Counted from the first letter of the stretch, positions 34,109 to 42,796 are shown. The stretch is DNA of 64,000 nt from Nitrospirota bacterium (GCA_015233365.1 JADFXU010000005.1:578-64577); one strand, 5' to 3'. The notes: generated from the letters alone by a model not told the origin. Made by a program: numbers and translations.

Positions 34109-34975
34109 ATGCTGAATATTAAGAAAATTCTTCTTCCGGTTGATTTCCCGAATCCCTCTCTGCGTGTGGTTCATCAGGCTGCTGCATTGGCCCACCATTT
34201 CCATTCTGAGATCGTGATGCTGCACGTCGTGACAGCGCTGAGCCAAACCGCCGGTGTGCCGGGAGACGGCCCCGGGCTTGCTGGTTGGGACATGCTCGCG
34301 GAGATTATTAGATGGGCCGGGAAGAACCTGGACCAGTCTCTCGGGCCGGAGCTTGCTGACCTTAACATTAAGCGCGTGTTGGCAAAAGGCCGCACGGCCT
34401 GGGCAATTGTGCAGACGGCTCAGGAGGAAAAAGCGGACCTGATCATGATGCCGTCCCATGGCCACACGTTCTCCCAGTTTCTTCTGGGCTCTGTGACAGA
34501 GAAAGTGCTACGCGGGACCGAGTGCCCGGTTTGGACAGACGCCCACGTGGAAGAATCGCCGGTGCAGGAGTTTGCGATCCGCAATGTCCTGTGCGCGGTT
34601 GATTTCACCCCCCATAATCAAAAAACTGTGTCGTGGGCCGCGCAAATAGCCGCTCAATTTGATGCCCGTCTCACGCTCGCTCACGTCACTCCCGGGGTGG
34701 AGTTGTGGGGGCCGGGTGGCAACTACGTCAATCCGAAGTTTAAAGAGGTGCTTGTCGGCGACGCTTCCAGGCATATCGCAGAGCTTCAGCAAAACATAGG
34801 CATCAAGACAGACGTTTTTATCGGTAGTGGTGACGTGCCCATGGTGCTGAGCCAGGCTGCGAAGCAGACGGAGGCCGACTTGCTGGTTACCGGGTGCCGC
34901 CCTTATGGCCTTCACCTGCGGACACACGGCTACGCAATCATTTGCGCGGTGCCGATTCCGGTTTTGAGCATGTGA
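34109..34975 (+). CDS. Universal stress protein with two Usp domains
   Basis: 288 aa from ATG 34109 (MLNIKKILLPVDF); the ORF track's TTG is 12 codons upstream and neither has a strong RBS. Two tandem Usp domains, about 1-140 and 155-288. The first ends with LIMMPSHGHTFSQFLLGSVTEKVLRGTECPV, which carries the ATP-binding GxxxxxxxGSVxxxVL pattern. The second ends VTGCRPYGLHLRTHGYAIICAVPIPVL and has lost that GS motif, so only the first domain is likely to bind ATP. It is probably monocistronic. Role in stress survival is family knowledge; the ligand is unknown. Confidence 0.88.
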   Translation: MLNIKKILLPVDFPNPSLRVVHQAAALAHHFHSEIVMLHVVTALSQTAGVPGDGPGLAGWDMLAEIIRWAGKNLDQSLGPELADLNIKRVLAKGRTAWAIVQTAQEEKADLIMMPSHGHTFSQFLLGSVTEKVLRGTECPVWTDAHVEESPVQEFAIRNVLCAVDFTPHNQKTVSWAAQIAAQFDARLTLAHVTPGVELWGPGGNYVNPKFKEVLVGDASRHIAELQQNIGIKTDVFIGSGDVPMVLSQAAKQTEADLLVTGCRPYGLHLRTHGYAIICAVPIPVLSM

Positions 34976-35029
34976 AGGCCCTGACTCGTTGCTTGCATGG
35001 CATCCTTGCTCTTTCAGAAAGCTCCGAAC

Positions 35030-35827
35030 TCAGGACCTGAGGGCGTAGCCGCTCCCCCACTCCTTCAACTTTCCACTTATAAATTCGATGATGCGCTGAT
35101 GTTCTCCTGCGCCGTTTCCCTTGACGCTGAGCGGCTCTCCGAAAGCGAAATGCACCTTTTTGGAAGGGTCAATCCTGCCGAAGTCTTTGAGATGTTTTCC
35201 ATTTCCCCATGCATCGGTTTTAAGTGCTATGGGAATGACAGGGACACCGGCTTTTTTTGCAAGCTTGATTCCTATAGTGTTGAACGCTGCCGGATCAAAA
35301 ACAGGCGTCCTTGTAGTCTGCGGAAAAATGATAACAGACCTTCCGGTTTTAAGTCTCTCTGTACCGCCGTCCAGAACGGCCTTTAGATCTTCCCGGGGGT
35401 TTACGCGGCCGACAACAACAGGGTCTCTTGAACGCATGACGTACCTGAAAACAGGGTAATCGATCAGGCTTTTCTTTACAACGAAGGTAACATCCTTGAG
35501 CGGCTCGATTATGCCGGGCAGGACGAATGTTTCAAGGGTGCTCATATGGTTCCCTATGAATACACATGGCACGTGAAGATCGATGAAATGGTCGACCCCT
35601 GTCACTTCTATTGTGACTCCGACATGTTCCAGGGCTTTCATGATATCCTGGCTGCTCTCCGCCCATCCGCTGTCCCCATAATGACCCCGCTTTGCCCGCG
35701 AACTCGAAATCAATACTATTGCCGCCATCCGCCTGTAAAAACTGAACGAAGGTGTCAGCCTTGCAAATGAAGAAGCTGCAGACGGGTCGGTTTTATATGT
35801 CCCGTTATGAAAGGGGAGAATTTCCAT
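35030..35827 (-). CDS. 1-acyl-sn-glycerol-3-phosphate acyltransferase-like (PlsC family)
   Basis: 265-aa LPLAT-fold enzyme, probably membrane-associated, adding an acyl chain to lysophosphatidic acid or a related acceptor. The block I motif is NHMSTLE (HxxxxE instead of the classical HxxxxD) and block III is FPQTTRT instead of FPEGTRS. From memory both variants recur together in deltaproteobacterial homologues, so the gene is probably functional. GVPVIPIALKTDAWG is block IV. The N-terminal 60 residues give an amphipathic segment. It is convergent with the Usp gene and divergent from hemL. Confidence 0.82.
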   Translation of the reverse strand: MEILPFHNGTYKTDPSAASSFARLTPSFSFYRRMAAIVLISSSRAKRGHYGDSGWAESSQDIMKALEHVGVTIEVTGVDHFIDLHVPCVFIGNHMSTLETFVLPGIIEPLKDVTFVVKKSLIDYPVFRYVMRSRDPVVVGRVNPREDLKAVLDGGTERLKTGRSVIIFPQTTRTPVFDPAAFNTIGIKLAKKAGVPVIPIALKTDAWGNGKHLKDFGRIDPSKKVHFAFGEPLSVKGNGAGEHQRIIEFISGKLKEWGSGYALRS

Positions 35828-35943
35828 ATATCAACCACTTTAAAAATTCCCCGGGTCTCTTGTCAATAAACCTATACAACTGCTTTCAAAATGTTCAGTG
35901 ATTGTGATAAATTACCATGTTGCAATTTGTTACGTGGAGAAAT

Positions 35944-37239
35944 ATGGGTCTGAAGAAGTCCAGGTTATTGTTTGAGAAGGCGCTGCGTTTGATGCCGGGC
36001 GGGGTAAACAGTCCTGTCAGGGCATTCAAGGCAGTCGGCGGCTGTCCTCTTTTTATCAGCAAAGCGAAAGGGTCCAGAATTTACGATGCTGATGGGAATG
36101 AATATATAGATTACGTCCTCTCATGGGGACCGCTGATTTTGGGCCATGCACATCGCGCAGTTGTGAGGGCGCTCAAAGCTGCTGTGGAAAAAGGAACGAG
36201 TTTTGGAGCTCCGACCGCACTTGAAGTGGAACTTGCGCAGATGGTGGTCAGGACATATCCTTCGATGGAGAAGGTGCGCATGGTCAATTCGGGGACCGAG
36301 GCGACTATGAGCGCCATAAGGGTTGCGAGGGGATTTACCAAGAGGGACAAGGTTGTCAAGTTTGAAGGATGCTACCATGGTCATGCCGATGGCCTGCTTG
36401 TCAAGGCCGGTTCAGGGGCCGCAACCTTCGGTATTCCGGACAGCCCGGGGGTCCCGGCATCGTATGCCCAAAAAACACTCACGCTGCCTTTCAACGATAG
36501 CGCTGCCTTTAAAAGTCTTATTGAAAAAGAGTGGAAGGATATTGCCTGCGTCATCGTTGAACCGGTAGTGGGGAACATAGGATGTGTACTGCCGAAGCCG
36601 GGCTTTCTTGAGAAGTTAAGGTCAGAGACAAAAAAATACGGGATTGTTCTTATCTTTGATGAGGTGATGACCGGTTTCAGAGTGGCCTTTGGCGGTGCGC
36701 AGGCCCATTACGGAATCAAGCCTGACATGACCTGTCTCGGCAAGGTCATCGGTGGAGGGCTGCCTGTAGGCGCTTACGGCGGAAAGAAAGAGATTATGTC
36801 GCTTGTTTCTCCGGAAGGACCGGTCTATCAGGCCGGGACACTCTCCGGCAACCCGCTGGCCATGACTGCCGGAATAGAGACGATGAAAGTCCTGGCGAAA
36901 AAGGACACGTATAAGAAGCTTGAAAAAACCATGCAGCATCTTGAAGAAGGGCTGAAAGACGCGGCCAAGAAGGCCGCCGCCAAAACGAGGTTTTACAGGG
37001 CGGGCACTATGTTTTGCACGTATTTCACTGCTTTCGACGTTATTGATTATGCATCGGCCAAGACTTCGGATACTGTAACATTCTCTCAATTTTTTAAAGG
37101 CATGTTAAAGCGCGGAATCAACCTTGCTCCTTCACAGTTCGAGGCCGGATTCATTTCCCTCGCCCATAGCAGGACCGATATCGACAAGACAGTTGATGCA
37201 GCTTATGCAACGTTAAAGGCCATAATGCGTAATGGGTGA
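35944..37239 (+). CDS. hemL: Glutamate-1-semialdehyde 2,1-aminomutase
   Basis: 431 aa from ATG 35944 ([13 protein letters not shown]), preceded by GGAGA; the ORF track starts nine codons earlier. This PLP enzyme converts glutamate-1-semialdehyde to 5-aminolevulinate, the committed tetrapyrrole precursor in the C5 pathway. [45 protein letters not shown] and the PLP Lys in [18 protein letters not shown] match the family. Length is standard (about 427). It lies 45 bp before the multiheme cytochrome genes, a sensible place for a heme precursor gene. Confidence 0.95.
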   Translation: MGLKKSRLLFEKALRLMPGGVNSPVRAFKAVGGCPLFISKAKGSRIYDADGNEYIDYVLSWGPLILGHAHRAVVRALKAAVEKGTSFGAPTALEVELAQMVVRTYPSMEKVRMVNSGTEATMSAIRVARGFTKRDKVVKFEGCYHGHADGLLVKAGSGAATFGIPDSPGVPASYAQKTLTLPFNDSAAFKSLIEKEWKDIACVIVEPVVGNIGCVLPKPGFLEKLRSETKKYGIVLIFDEVMTGFRVAFGGAQAHYGIKPDMTCLGKVIGGGLPVGAYGGKKEIMSLVSPEGPVYQAGTLSGNPLAMTAGIETMKVLAKKDTYKKLEKTMQHLEEGLKDAAKKAAAKTRFYRAGTMFCTYFTAFDVIDYASAKTSDTVTFSQFFKGMLKRGINLAPSQFEAGFISLAHSRTDIDKTVDAAYATLKAIMRNG

Positions 37240-37283
37240 GTATTATGGATATTTATTATATAATCTATCTTGGGAGGTAAGTG

Positions 37284-38273
37284 ATGTTCAATCCAGCAAA
37301 ATGGTTGGCCCGGACTACTGAAAACCTTTCTGCCCGGATCAAAATTATAATTTCAATTGTGGTTTTATTGGTCTTTGCGGGCATAGGCGCGGGATCGTAC
37401 AAGATAAACGCTTATTTTGAACACAATCCCAATGCCTGCCTGATGTGCCATGTGCACGACCAGGCGCAGAAGTCATGGACGACGAGCGTGCACCACGGCG
37501 TGACTTGCCATGAATGCCACCGGGCAACCAAGAAGGAGCAGGTCCTGCAGATCTACAAGTTTGCAGTGCTCGGGCAGAAAACTGTCTCTCCCAGGCATGG
37601 CGCAATAATCGTGGCGCGCAAGGTCTGCTCGGAGTGCCACTGGGAACGGAACAAGGACTATCCGAATGCGCCGTTGGTGAACCGTTCACAGTTTCACGCA
37701 AAACATACGTTTATTGAAAATATAGAATGCACGAAATGCCACGGCTATAAGGTCCATCAATTTCTTCCCGAGGAACGTTTTTGTCTTAATTGCCATAAGG
37801 GCCTGGAGGTCCATGGAACGGGCATGGAAAAATTCGCATGTCTTAACTGCCATACCGACCGGACCACGGACCTGAAACCTGCGAGGAAGAAATGTCTTTA
37901 TTGCCATGGAAGCAGCCAGGACAGACAGGAACTGATCGCAGCCGGCACCATCGATGTTAAATATTTTCAGCCCCCGCCGGAAGTCGTTAATAAGGCGCAC
38001 AAGATCAGCGTGCCTCAGGATGCACCGATGCAGTTTTACTGCTATGAGTGCCACAAGCCGCACTCAAAGCTGAGGCCGGATATGAATGACTGCCTGAAAT
38101 GCCATGCCAATGCCCCGAATGTGGGCAAGCATGATTTGCATATCAAAACAATGAACATGAAATGCATGGACTGCCACAAACCCCACCAGTGGAGGGTAAC
38201 TGCGGCCCAGGCAAAGAAAGATTGTGTAAAGTGCCACGAATACAGGGAACCCAAGACGTTTATCGGTTCCTGA
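37284..38273 (+). CDS. Membrane-anchored 11-heme c-type cytochrome, NapC/NrfH-like N-terminus
   Basis: 329 aa from ATG 37284; GGGAGG lies 11 bases upstream, and the GTG one codon earlier is the ORF-track start. An N-terminal helix (IIISIVVLLVFAGIGAGSYKI) stays as membrane anchor. The first two CxxCH motifs (CLMCH, CHECH) and their spacing resemble NapC/NrfH quinol-oxidising cytochromes. Eleven CxxCH in all: CLMCH, CHECH, CSECH, CTKCH, CLNCH, CLNCH, CLYCH, CYECH, CLKCH, CMDCH, CVKCH. It probably draws electrons from the quinone pool and passes them along its periplasmic heme chain. It is followed by the tetraheme-FeS-NrfD genes after three hairpins. Confidence 0.88.
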   Translation: MFNPAKWLARTTENLSARIKIIISIVVLLVFAGIGAGSYKINAYFEHNPNACLMCHVHDQAQKSWTTSVHHGVTCHECHRATKKEQVLQIYKFAVLGQKTVSPRHGAIIVARKVCSECHWERNKDYPNAPLVNRSQFHAKHTFIENIECTKCHGYKVHQFLPEERFCLNCHKGLEVHGTGMEKFACLNCHTDRTTDLKPARKKCLYCHGSSQDRQELIAAGTIDVKYFQPPPEVVNKAHKISVPQDAPMQFYCYECHKPHSKLRPDMNDCLKCHANAPNVGKHDLHIKTMNMKCMDCHKPHQWRVTAAQAKKDCVKCHEYREPKTFIGS

Positions 38274-38281
38274 AAAGGTAG

Positions 38282-38396
38282 GGGCACTCCGGGAATCGGA
38301 TGATTTTTGGAGTGCCCGTAAACTGTTGGGAGGGGCAGACACCCCTCCCCATGAATAACCTTCTAGTTCTTTTAGGATATGCATCGTGCATATCCT
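38282..38396 (+). promoter_or_regulatory. Three consecutive perfect RNA hairpins between cytochrome genes
   Basis: Hairpin 1 is GGGCACTCC/GGAGTGCCC (38282-38317). Hairpin 2 is GGGAGGGG/CCCCTCCC (38328-38349). Hairpin 3 is AGGATATGCA/TGCATATCCT (38374-38396), ending two bases before the AAGGAG ribosome site of the tetraheme gene. None is followed by a T-run, so they look like processing, stability or translation-control elements in one transcript. Confidence 0.75.
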
Positions 38397-38409
38397 TAAG
38401 GAGTGGCGT

Positions 38410-38880
38410 ATGAGCAATCATGTTCTGAGGCCGCTGTTCGTAGTTGCAGTTCTCGTCTTCCTTGGTCTCCTTGCGCGACACTTTATCGTGCCAAAGGATT
38501 TCGGCATTGGCCGGACCGGGTATATGTATGGCTGGCACCGGAAGAGTAATGTGGAAGATTGGAAGGCGGTCAAGGTCAAATACCGGACTGCCGAATACTG
38601 CAAGGACTGCCACAGCGACAAAATCGATCTGATTATGACATCCCCACACGCAATTATCAATTGTGAAAATTGCCATGGGCCCGCTGTTGACCATCCTGAT
38701 GACCCTCCGAAATTGCCGATAGACAGGAGCAGGGAACTCTGTCTCAGATGTCATTTCCCTCTGCCGTATCCGACAAGCGGAAGAGGAAAAATCAGGGGAA
38801 TTAATCCGGAACTGCACAATCCCGGTCAGGCATGTTCCACATGCCACAATCCTCATAAACCGGAACTTAGCATACAATAG
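38410..38880 (+). CDS. Membrane-anchored tetraheme c-type cytochrome
   Basis: 156 aa from ATG 38410 (MSNHVLRPLFVVAVLVFLGLLARHF), preceded by AAGGAG; the ORF track starts eight codons earlier. One N-terminal helix anchors it, then a periplasmic domain with four CxxCH (CKDCH, CENCH, CLRCH, CSTCH) and several free His (SPHAII, DHPDD, NPHKPE) as likely second ligands. Position before an FeS protein and an NrfD protein resembles Geobacter cbcSTU-type or alternative-complex-III-like quinone:cytochrome modules, in which the cytochrome subunit exchanges electrons with the FeS chain. Confidence 0.87.
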   Translation: MSNHVLRPLFVVAVLVFLGLLARHFIVPKDFGIGRTGYMYGWHRKSNVEDWKAVKVKYRTAEYCKDCHSDKIDLIMTSPHAIINCENCHGPAVDHPDDPPKLPIDRSRELCLRCHFPLPYPTSGRGKIRGINPELHNPGQACSTCHNPHKPELSIQ

Positions 38881-38891
38881 GAGGGATTGCG

Positions 38892-39677
38892 ATGATAACG
38901 AGGAGGGATTTTTTAAAATATACTTTGAAAGGAGCGGCTGGACTTGCAGTGCCTGTTGCCGCCCTTGAAATAGCGGCCCCAGGCAAACTCTTTGCAGGCA
39001 AGTACGACCCCTCAGGGGTGCGCTGGGTGTTTCTGGTCGATACCTTGAAATGTGTAGGCTGCGGTCTGTGTGTAAAAGCGTGCAAACTTGAAAACGAAAT
39101 CCCTTATGATGCGAATGTGACGAGAACATGGGTCGAGCGCTATGTCCTGACAAAAGACGGCAGGGTATCCGCCGACACTCCCAAAGGCGCGCGTGACGGT
39201 TTTCTAACGGAGAAAGTAGAGCTGGGTCAGGGGAAATACCGGGACATTAAGAAAGAAGAAATTGAGAAAGCCTTTTTTGTGCCGAAACTCTGCAACCAGT
39301 GCCAGAACCCGCCTTGTGTGCAGGTGTGTCCTGTTGGAGCTACCTATCAGACCCCTGACGGTGTTGTGCTCATCGACAGGAAGTGGTGTATCGGCTGCGG
39401 ATACTGTATAATGGCATGTCCCTACGGCGTAAGGTTTTTCCATCCCGTATACCATGTTGCCGAAAAATGCAATTTCTGTTATCACCGGATAACAAAAGGA
39501 ATGAACACAGCCTGTGTGGATGCCTGTCCGTTCGGCGCAAGAAAGATAGGCAATATGAAAGACCCTAACGACCCGGTGGCAAAAATCATCGCAAGTGAGA
39601 GGGTCGGGGTTCTGAAAGAAGAATACGGGACCAAACCGCAAGTCTATTATATAGGCCTGAGCAAGGAGGTGCGATAG
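38892..39677 (+). CDS. Tat-exported 4x[4Fe-4S] ferredoxin-like subunit (DmsB/NrfC/HybA type)
   Basis: 261 aa. The N-terminus TRRDFLKYTLKGAAGLAVPVAA is a twin-arginine signal, so the folded protein works in the periplasm. Four [4Fe-4S] motifs: CVGCGLCVKAC, CNQCQNPPCVQVCPVG, CIGCGYCIMACPYG and CNFCYHRITKGMNTACVDACPFG. Such subunits pass electrons between an NrfD membrane protein and a redox partner. It is 11 bp after the tetraheme gene, and its stop overlaps the GTG before the NrfD start. The RBS is GGAGGG. Confidence 0.93.
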   Translation: MITRRDFLKYTLKGAAGLAVPVAALEIAAPGKLFAGKYDPSGVRWVFLVDTLKCVGCGLCVKACKLENEIPYDANVTRTWVERYVLTKDGRVSADTPKGARDGFLTEKVELGQGKYRDIKKEEIEKAFFVPKLCNQCQNPPCVQVCPVGATYQTPDGVVLIDRKWCIGCGYCIMACPYGVRFFHPVYHVAEKCNFCYHRITKGMNTACVDACPFGARKIGNMKDPNDPVAKIIASERVGVLKEEYGTKPQVYYIGLSKEVR

Positions 39678-39679
39678 TG

Positions 39680-40927
39680 ATGGTACATGGCGAAGCGTGG
39701 ACACTGAAAGAGCTGTTTGTCTATCCCAATGAATATATTTACTGGAGCGTTCAAATCGTTATGTATCCTTTTATGACCGGGCTTGTTGCAGGGGCCTTTG
39801 TCCTGTCATCTCTGTATCATGTTTTCGGGATAAAACAACTGAAGGACATGGCGCGGTTCTCGCTTGTGTTTTCTTTTGCCCTTCTGCTTGTCGCACCGGT
39901 CCCGCTGCAATTGCACCTGCAGCAACCTTTAAGAGGCATCAACGTCTTTATGACCCCTCATTTCACCTCGGCGATTGCGGCTTTCGGAATAGTATTCTCC
40001 ACTTATGCCGCCATAGTGGCATCAGAGTTGTGGTTTGTATACCGCAGATATTTTATAGAGACGGTCCTCTCCTTGCGGGGAAAGGCAGACAAGGGTTTTT
40101 TCGAAAAAATCAGGCAGGGTATCTTTTCTCTTTTGACGCTAGGCTCTTACGATGTCAGCGAAAAAGCCCTGAAGGCCGATGAAAAGGCTGTTAAAATCCT
40201 GGCCGGTGTTGGAATACCTGTGGCGTGTTTTCTCCACGGGTACGCGGGCTTTATCTTCGGGTCGGTCAAAGCGAATGCCCTCTGGATGACCCCTCTTATG
40301 CCGGTTATTTTCATTATGTCTGCAATCGTTTCCGGGATTGCCCTCTGCATGCTCACCTATATTGCCGTCATGGAAATAAGGAAATTCCTGGTTTCTTCCC
40401 GAAGACAGGCGTTGTCCCGCCCACAGGCGAGGGAGGAACTCAAGGGCGCTGAGATACAGGTGATAAGCATAACGGCAAAGTACCTTCTTCTTTTTCTCGT
40501 ATTCGCCATATCGCTTGAACTGCTCGATCTTGTCTTCAGGGGATATACCGCAGTTAAATCATGGGATGTTTTGAGGAGCGTAATTTACGGCAGGGATTTC
40601 TTCGATATATTCATCCTGCAATATGGAGTGGGCAACCTTGTACCGCTCATGCTCTTCCTGGTCCCGGGCCTGACCATAAAACGGGCTGTGGTCGGCACCT
40701 TACTGGTCCTTTTCGGAGTTTTTATGATGCGGTGGAATGTAGTTATCGGCGGCCAGTCCTTCTCACTTACATTTGCAGGGTATATGCATTACCACTTGCC
40801 GATTGTCCCGCATAATCTGGAAACGTTCAAAGAGGGGCTCGGCGGAGCTTTGACAGTGGCAGCTATGCCGTTTTTTCTTTTCTGGATAATGAATAAAATA
40901 TTCCCGGTCTTCGGTTATAATAAATGA
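39680..40927 (+). CDS. NrfD/PsrC-family quinone-reactive membrane protein
   Basis: 415 aa from ATG 39680 (AAGGAGG upstream). About ten membrane helices; the N-terminus YPNEYIYWSVQIVMYPFMTGLVAGAFVLSSL is the NrfD signature with the expected helix-one polar residues. The protein binds menaquinol or ubiquinol and pairs with the FeS subunit. A 60-residue insert (about 120-175, with KADKGFFEKIRQG) sits between helices. No catalytic molybdopterin subunit is encoded nearby, so the acceptor or donor is probably the cytochromes. The stop overlaps the AtpZ-like start by four bases. Confidence 0.9.
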   Translation: MVHGEAWTLKELFVYPNEYIYWSVQIVMYPFMTGLVAGAFVLSSLYHVFGIKQLKDMARFSLVFSFALLLVAPVPLQLHLQQPLRGINVFMTPHFTSAIAAFGIVFSTYAAIVASELWFVYRRYFIETVLSLRGKADKGFFEKIRQGIFSLLTLGSYDVSEKALKADEKAVKILAGVGIPVACFLHGYAGFIFGSVKANALWMTPLMPVIFIMSAIVSGIALCMLTYIAVMEIRKFLVSSRRQALSRPQAREELKGAEIQVISITAKYLLLFLVFAISLELLDLVFRGYTAVKSWDVLRSVIYGRDFFDIFILQYGVGNLVPLMLFLVPGLTIKRAVVGTLLVLFGVFMMRWNVVIGGQSFSLTFAGYMHYHLPIVPHNLETFKEGLGGALTVAAMPFFLFWIMNKIFPVFGYNK

Positions 40928-41178
40928 CGGAAGAGAAACCCGAAAAATCGATTTTCGGCCAGCTCCTAGATGCCAGCAGCGTCGGCATACAGCTTGTCAT
41001 CTCAACATTTGTCGGGCTGGCGATTGGGTACGGGCTTGACCGTCTCTTCGGTACGTCGCCCTGGCTGACATTTATTTTTCTTATTATCGGCATAATTTCG
41101 GGCTTCAGAGAGTTGTTCAGGGTTGCAAGAAAGGTAGACAAGGGGGACAATGCAGGGAATAACAAGCCGGGTTTATAA
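40924..41178 (+). CDS. AtpZ-like small membrane protein
   Basis: 84 aa with two membrane helices (VGIQLVISTFVGLAIGYGLDRLFG and PWLTFIFLIIGIISGFRELFRVA). This is the pattern of AtpZ, which with AtpI forms a small membrane complex involved in ATP synthase c-ring assembly and possibly Mg2+/Ca2+ uptake. ATGA overlap with the NrfD gene shows translational coupling. The atpI-like gene overlaps its 3' end by 29 bp. No RBS of its own is strong. Confidence 0.83.
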   Translation: MTEEKPEKSIFGQLLDASSVGIQLVISTFVGLAIGYGLDRLFGTSPWLTFIFLIIGIISGFRELFRVARKVDKGDNAGNNKPGL

Positions 41179-41530
41179 ACAGGCACTGATTATCCTTGGA
41201 CCGCTTTGCCTGGTTTCCCTGTTTTTTGCTGAATGGCGTTTTCCCTTCAGCATGGCTGTGGGGGGATTGGTTGGAGTCGGCAACCTGGGCGGGCTTGCCT
41301 GGAGCGTGACAGCGCTGCTCTCTGCGGGAAAGGCGCAGGCAAAGATGATATTTTTAAGTATTTTCAAACTGCTTATCATTTTCTCCATTTTGATTATACT
41401 GGCTGCCCTGAAGCTTATCAACGTATGGGGATTGCTTGGCGGTTTCACGGTTGTTGTCGTGCTTATTTTGAAGGAGGGCTTTATTGCTGCAAGGGAAGAG
41501 AGCCGGGAAAAAGCCGGAGAAGATAGTTAA
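41150..41530 (+). CDS. AtpI-like ATP synthase subunit I
   Basis: 126 aa, four hydrophobic helices (ALIILGPLCLVSLFF, FSMAVGGLVGVGNLGGLAWSVTALLSAG, IFLSIFKLLIIFSILIILAALKL, WGLLGGFTVVVVLILKEG). The layout matches ATP synthase I chain (AtpI), a c-ring assembly helper. AtpI genes normally open the atp operon, but atpBEFHAGDC do not follow here. The next ORF is a tiny membrane protein and then a gene on the other strand. The NrfD-atpZ-atpI overlap chain suggests shared expression with the quinone module. Confidence 0.78.
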   Translation: MQGITSRVYKQALIILGPLCLVSLFFAEWRFPFSMAVGGLVGVGNLGGLAWSVTALLSAGKAQAKMIFLSIFKLLIIFSILIILAALKLINVWGLLGGFTVVVVLILKEGFIAAREESREKAGEDS

Positions 41531-41534
41531 TTAA

Positions 41535-41672
41535 ATGCGTTATTATCTGCTAATCGCCGCTGTGTTCGTTCTTCTCAGCGCCCTGAAACTGGCAAAATTT
41601 TTCGGTATGTTTGTTCTTTTGGCCCTGATCGTCATAGTAATTACTCTAAAAATACCCGGGCGCAAGGGATAA
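41535..41672 (+). CDS. 45-aa membrane microprotein
   Basis: This ORF is too short for the ORF track. ATG is at 41535 and TAA at 41670. The product MRYYLLIAAVFVLLSALKLAKFFGMFVLLALIVIVITLKIPGRKG has two hydrophobic helices around a Lys pair, and ends in a positive KIPGRKG tail. It starts 4 bp after the atpI-like stop, so coupled expression is likely. It may be a small partner of the AtpI/AtpZ proteins; no homologue is recognised. Confidence 0.5.
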   Translation: MRYYLLIAAVFVLLSALKLAKFFGMFVLLALIVIVITLKIPGRKG

Positions 41673-41682
41673 GTCTTGCTTC

Positions 41683-42228
41683 TCACCTGAATTGTCTCCG
41701 GTGCTCTCTCCTCCATTGTTCCGGGGTTTCCTTGAGCCCGCCTTTTTTCCAGATGCCGGCCCTCTCTGACCGCGCCTTTTCCACGGCGGCGGCGAGTCGG
41801 TCGGCATATTTCATGTTCGGCGGCGACGAAGAGAGCACTGCATATCCTGATTCAAGGAGTTTTTCATTGATCAGTTCGCCTTTTTTGTTCCATAGATAGG
41901 CTACAAGTCTTCCATCCCTGTCCCTCTGCTGCACATCAAATTCGATGTTGACAACCCAGCAGTTTTCACTGACTATCTTTTTCAGGTGTTTCTTTGCCAG
42001 TCTCCCCCATTGCTCCTGTTTGAGTTCCGGCGCATCAATGCCTATGAGTCTGATGCGCTCTATTTTCAGGGGGATGCCGACGAAGCTTTTCGTGCGGATG
42101 CTGATGGTATTTCCATCGATGACCTGCGTCACATGAAAAGGGACGCCCGGAGTTGCAGCAAAAGAGGAAGAGCAGGACATCGCAAGAATAATTATGGACA
42201 CAATTCTTGTATAATAATAAAACTTCAT
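41683..42228 (-). CDS. Secreted thermonuclease (SNase-like)
   Basis: 181 aa from ATG 42228; the ORF-track ATG is six codons upstream and neither has a clear RBS. Signal peptide RIVSIIILAMSCSSSFA^ATP. The domain follows the staphylococcal nuclease fold: HVTQVIDGNTISIR, IRLIGIDAPE, a catalytic-type Arg in RDRDGRLVAYLW and EKLLESGYAVLSS. It cleaves DNA or RNA with Ca2+ outside the cytoplasm. The C-terminus WRREHRRQFR is basic. It converges on the atpI microprotein and diverges from aroK. Confidence 0.87.
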   Translation of the reverse strand: MKFYYYTRIVSIIILAMSCSSSFAATPGVPFHVTQVIDGNTISIRTKSFVGIPLKIERIRLIGIDAPELKQEQWGRLAKKHLKKIVSENCWVVNIEFDVQQRDRDGRLVAYLWNKKGELINEKLLESGYAVLSSSPPNMKYADRLAAAVEKARSERAGIWKKGGLKETPEQWRREHRRQFR

Positions 42229-42281
42229 AATTGAATATTTTAACATAAGCGATACGTTATAAAAGCGATTTTGGAGATTGT

Positions 42282-42788
42282 GTGAAAAATATTGTTCTGA
42301 CCGGTTTTATGGGTACCGGAAAGACGGCTGTGGGAAAAATACTGGCTCGAAGACTGGGGCTTGTTCTGGTCGACGTAGATGCCGAAATTGAAAGAGAGCG
42401 GAAAACAACCATAACGGAAATTTTCAGGCAATGCGGAGAGGCCGGCTTCAGGGACATTGAGTCTGCTGCAATAGAAAAGCTCTCCGCAATGAAAAACGCG
42501 GTGCTGTCAACCGGAGGTGGTGCTGTATTGAGAGCTGACAACATGGATGCTCTGAGAAAAAACGGGGTCATTATATGCCTGGCTGCATCTCCTGAGACAA
42601 TTCTCAGAAGGACAGGCGCCTGCAAAAACAGGCCGCTACTTCAGGTCGATAATCCGCTTCAGAAGATAAAAGAGTTGTATGAATTCAGAAAACCTTATTA
42701 TGAGAAAGCAGATATAATAATACACACCGATGATATGTCGCCGGCCCAGGTAGCGGAGAAAATAATAAAGGCGATGAAAAACAGGTAG
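42282..42788 (+). CDS. aroK: Shikimate kinase
   Basis: 168-aa cytoplasmic enzyme phosphorylating shikimate at position 3 with ATP. TGFMGTGKTAVGK is the P-loop, VDVDAEIE carries the shikimate-contacting Asp, GFRDIES supplies Arg and STGGGAVLR is the shikimate-binding GGG motif. It starts at GTG 42282 with GGAG upstream. It is followed by aroB after 8 bp, forming a small aromatic operon with a two-component system behind it. Confidence 0.94.
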   Translation: MKNIVLTGFMGTGKTAVGKILARRLGLVLVDVDAEIERERKTTITEIFRQCGEAGFRDIESAAIEKLSAMKNAVLSTGGGAVLRADNMDALRKNGVIICLAASPETILRRTGACKNRPLLQVDNPLQKIKELYEFRKPYYEKADIIIHTDDMSPAQVAEKIIKAMKNR

Positions 42789-42796
42789 AGGTAGAG

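Noticed and set aside
38260-39153. 297-aa minus-strand ORF across the cytochrome and FeS genes
   Set aside because: Opposite-strand shadow of genes with clear heme and FeS motifs; no family signature or RBS.
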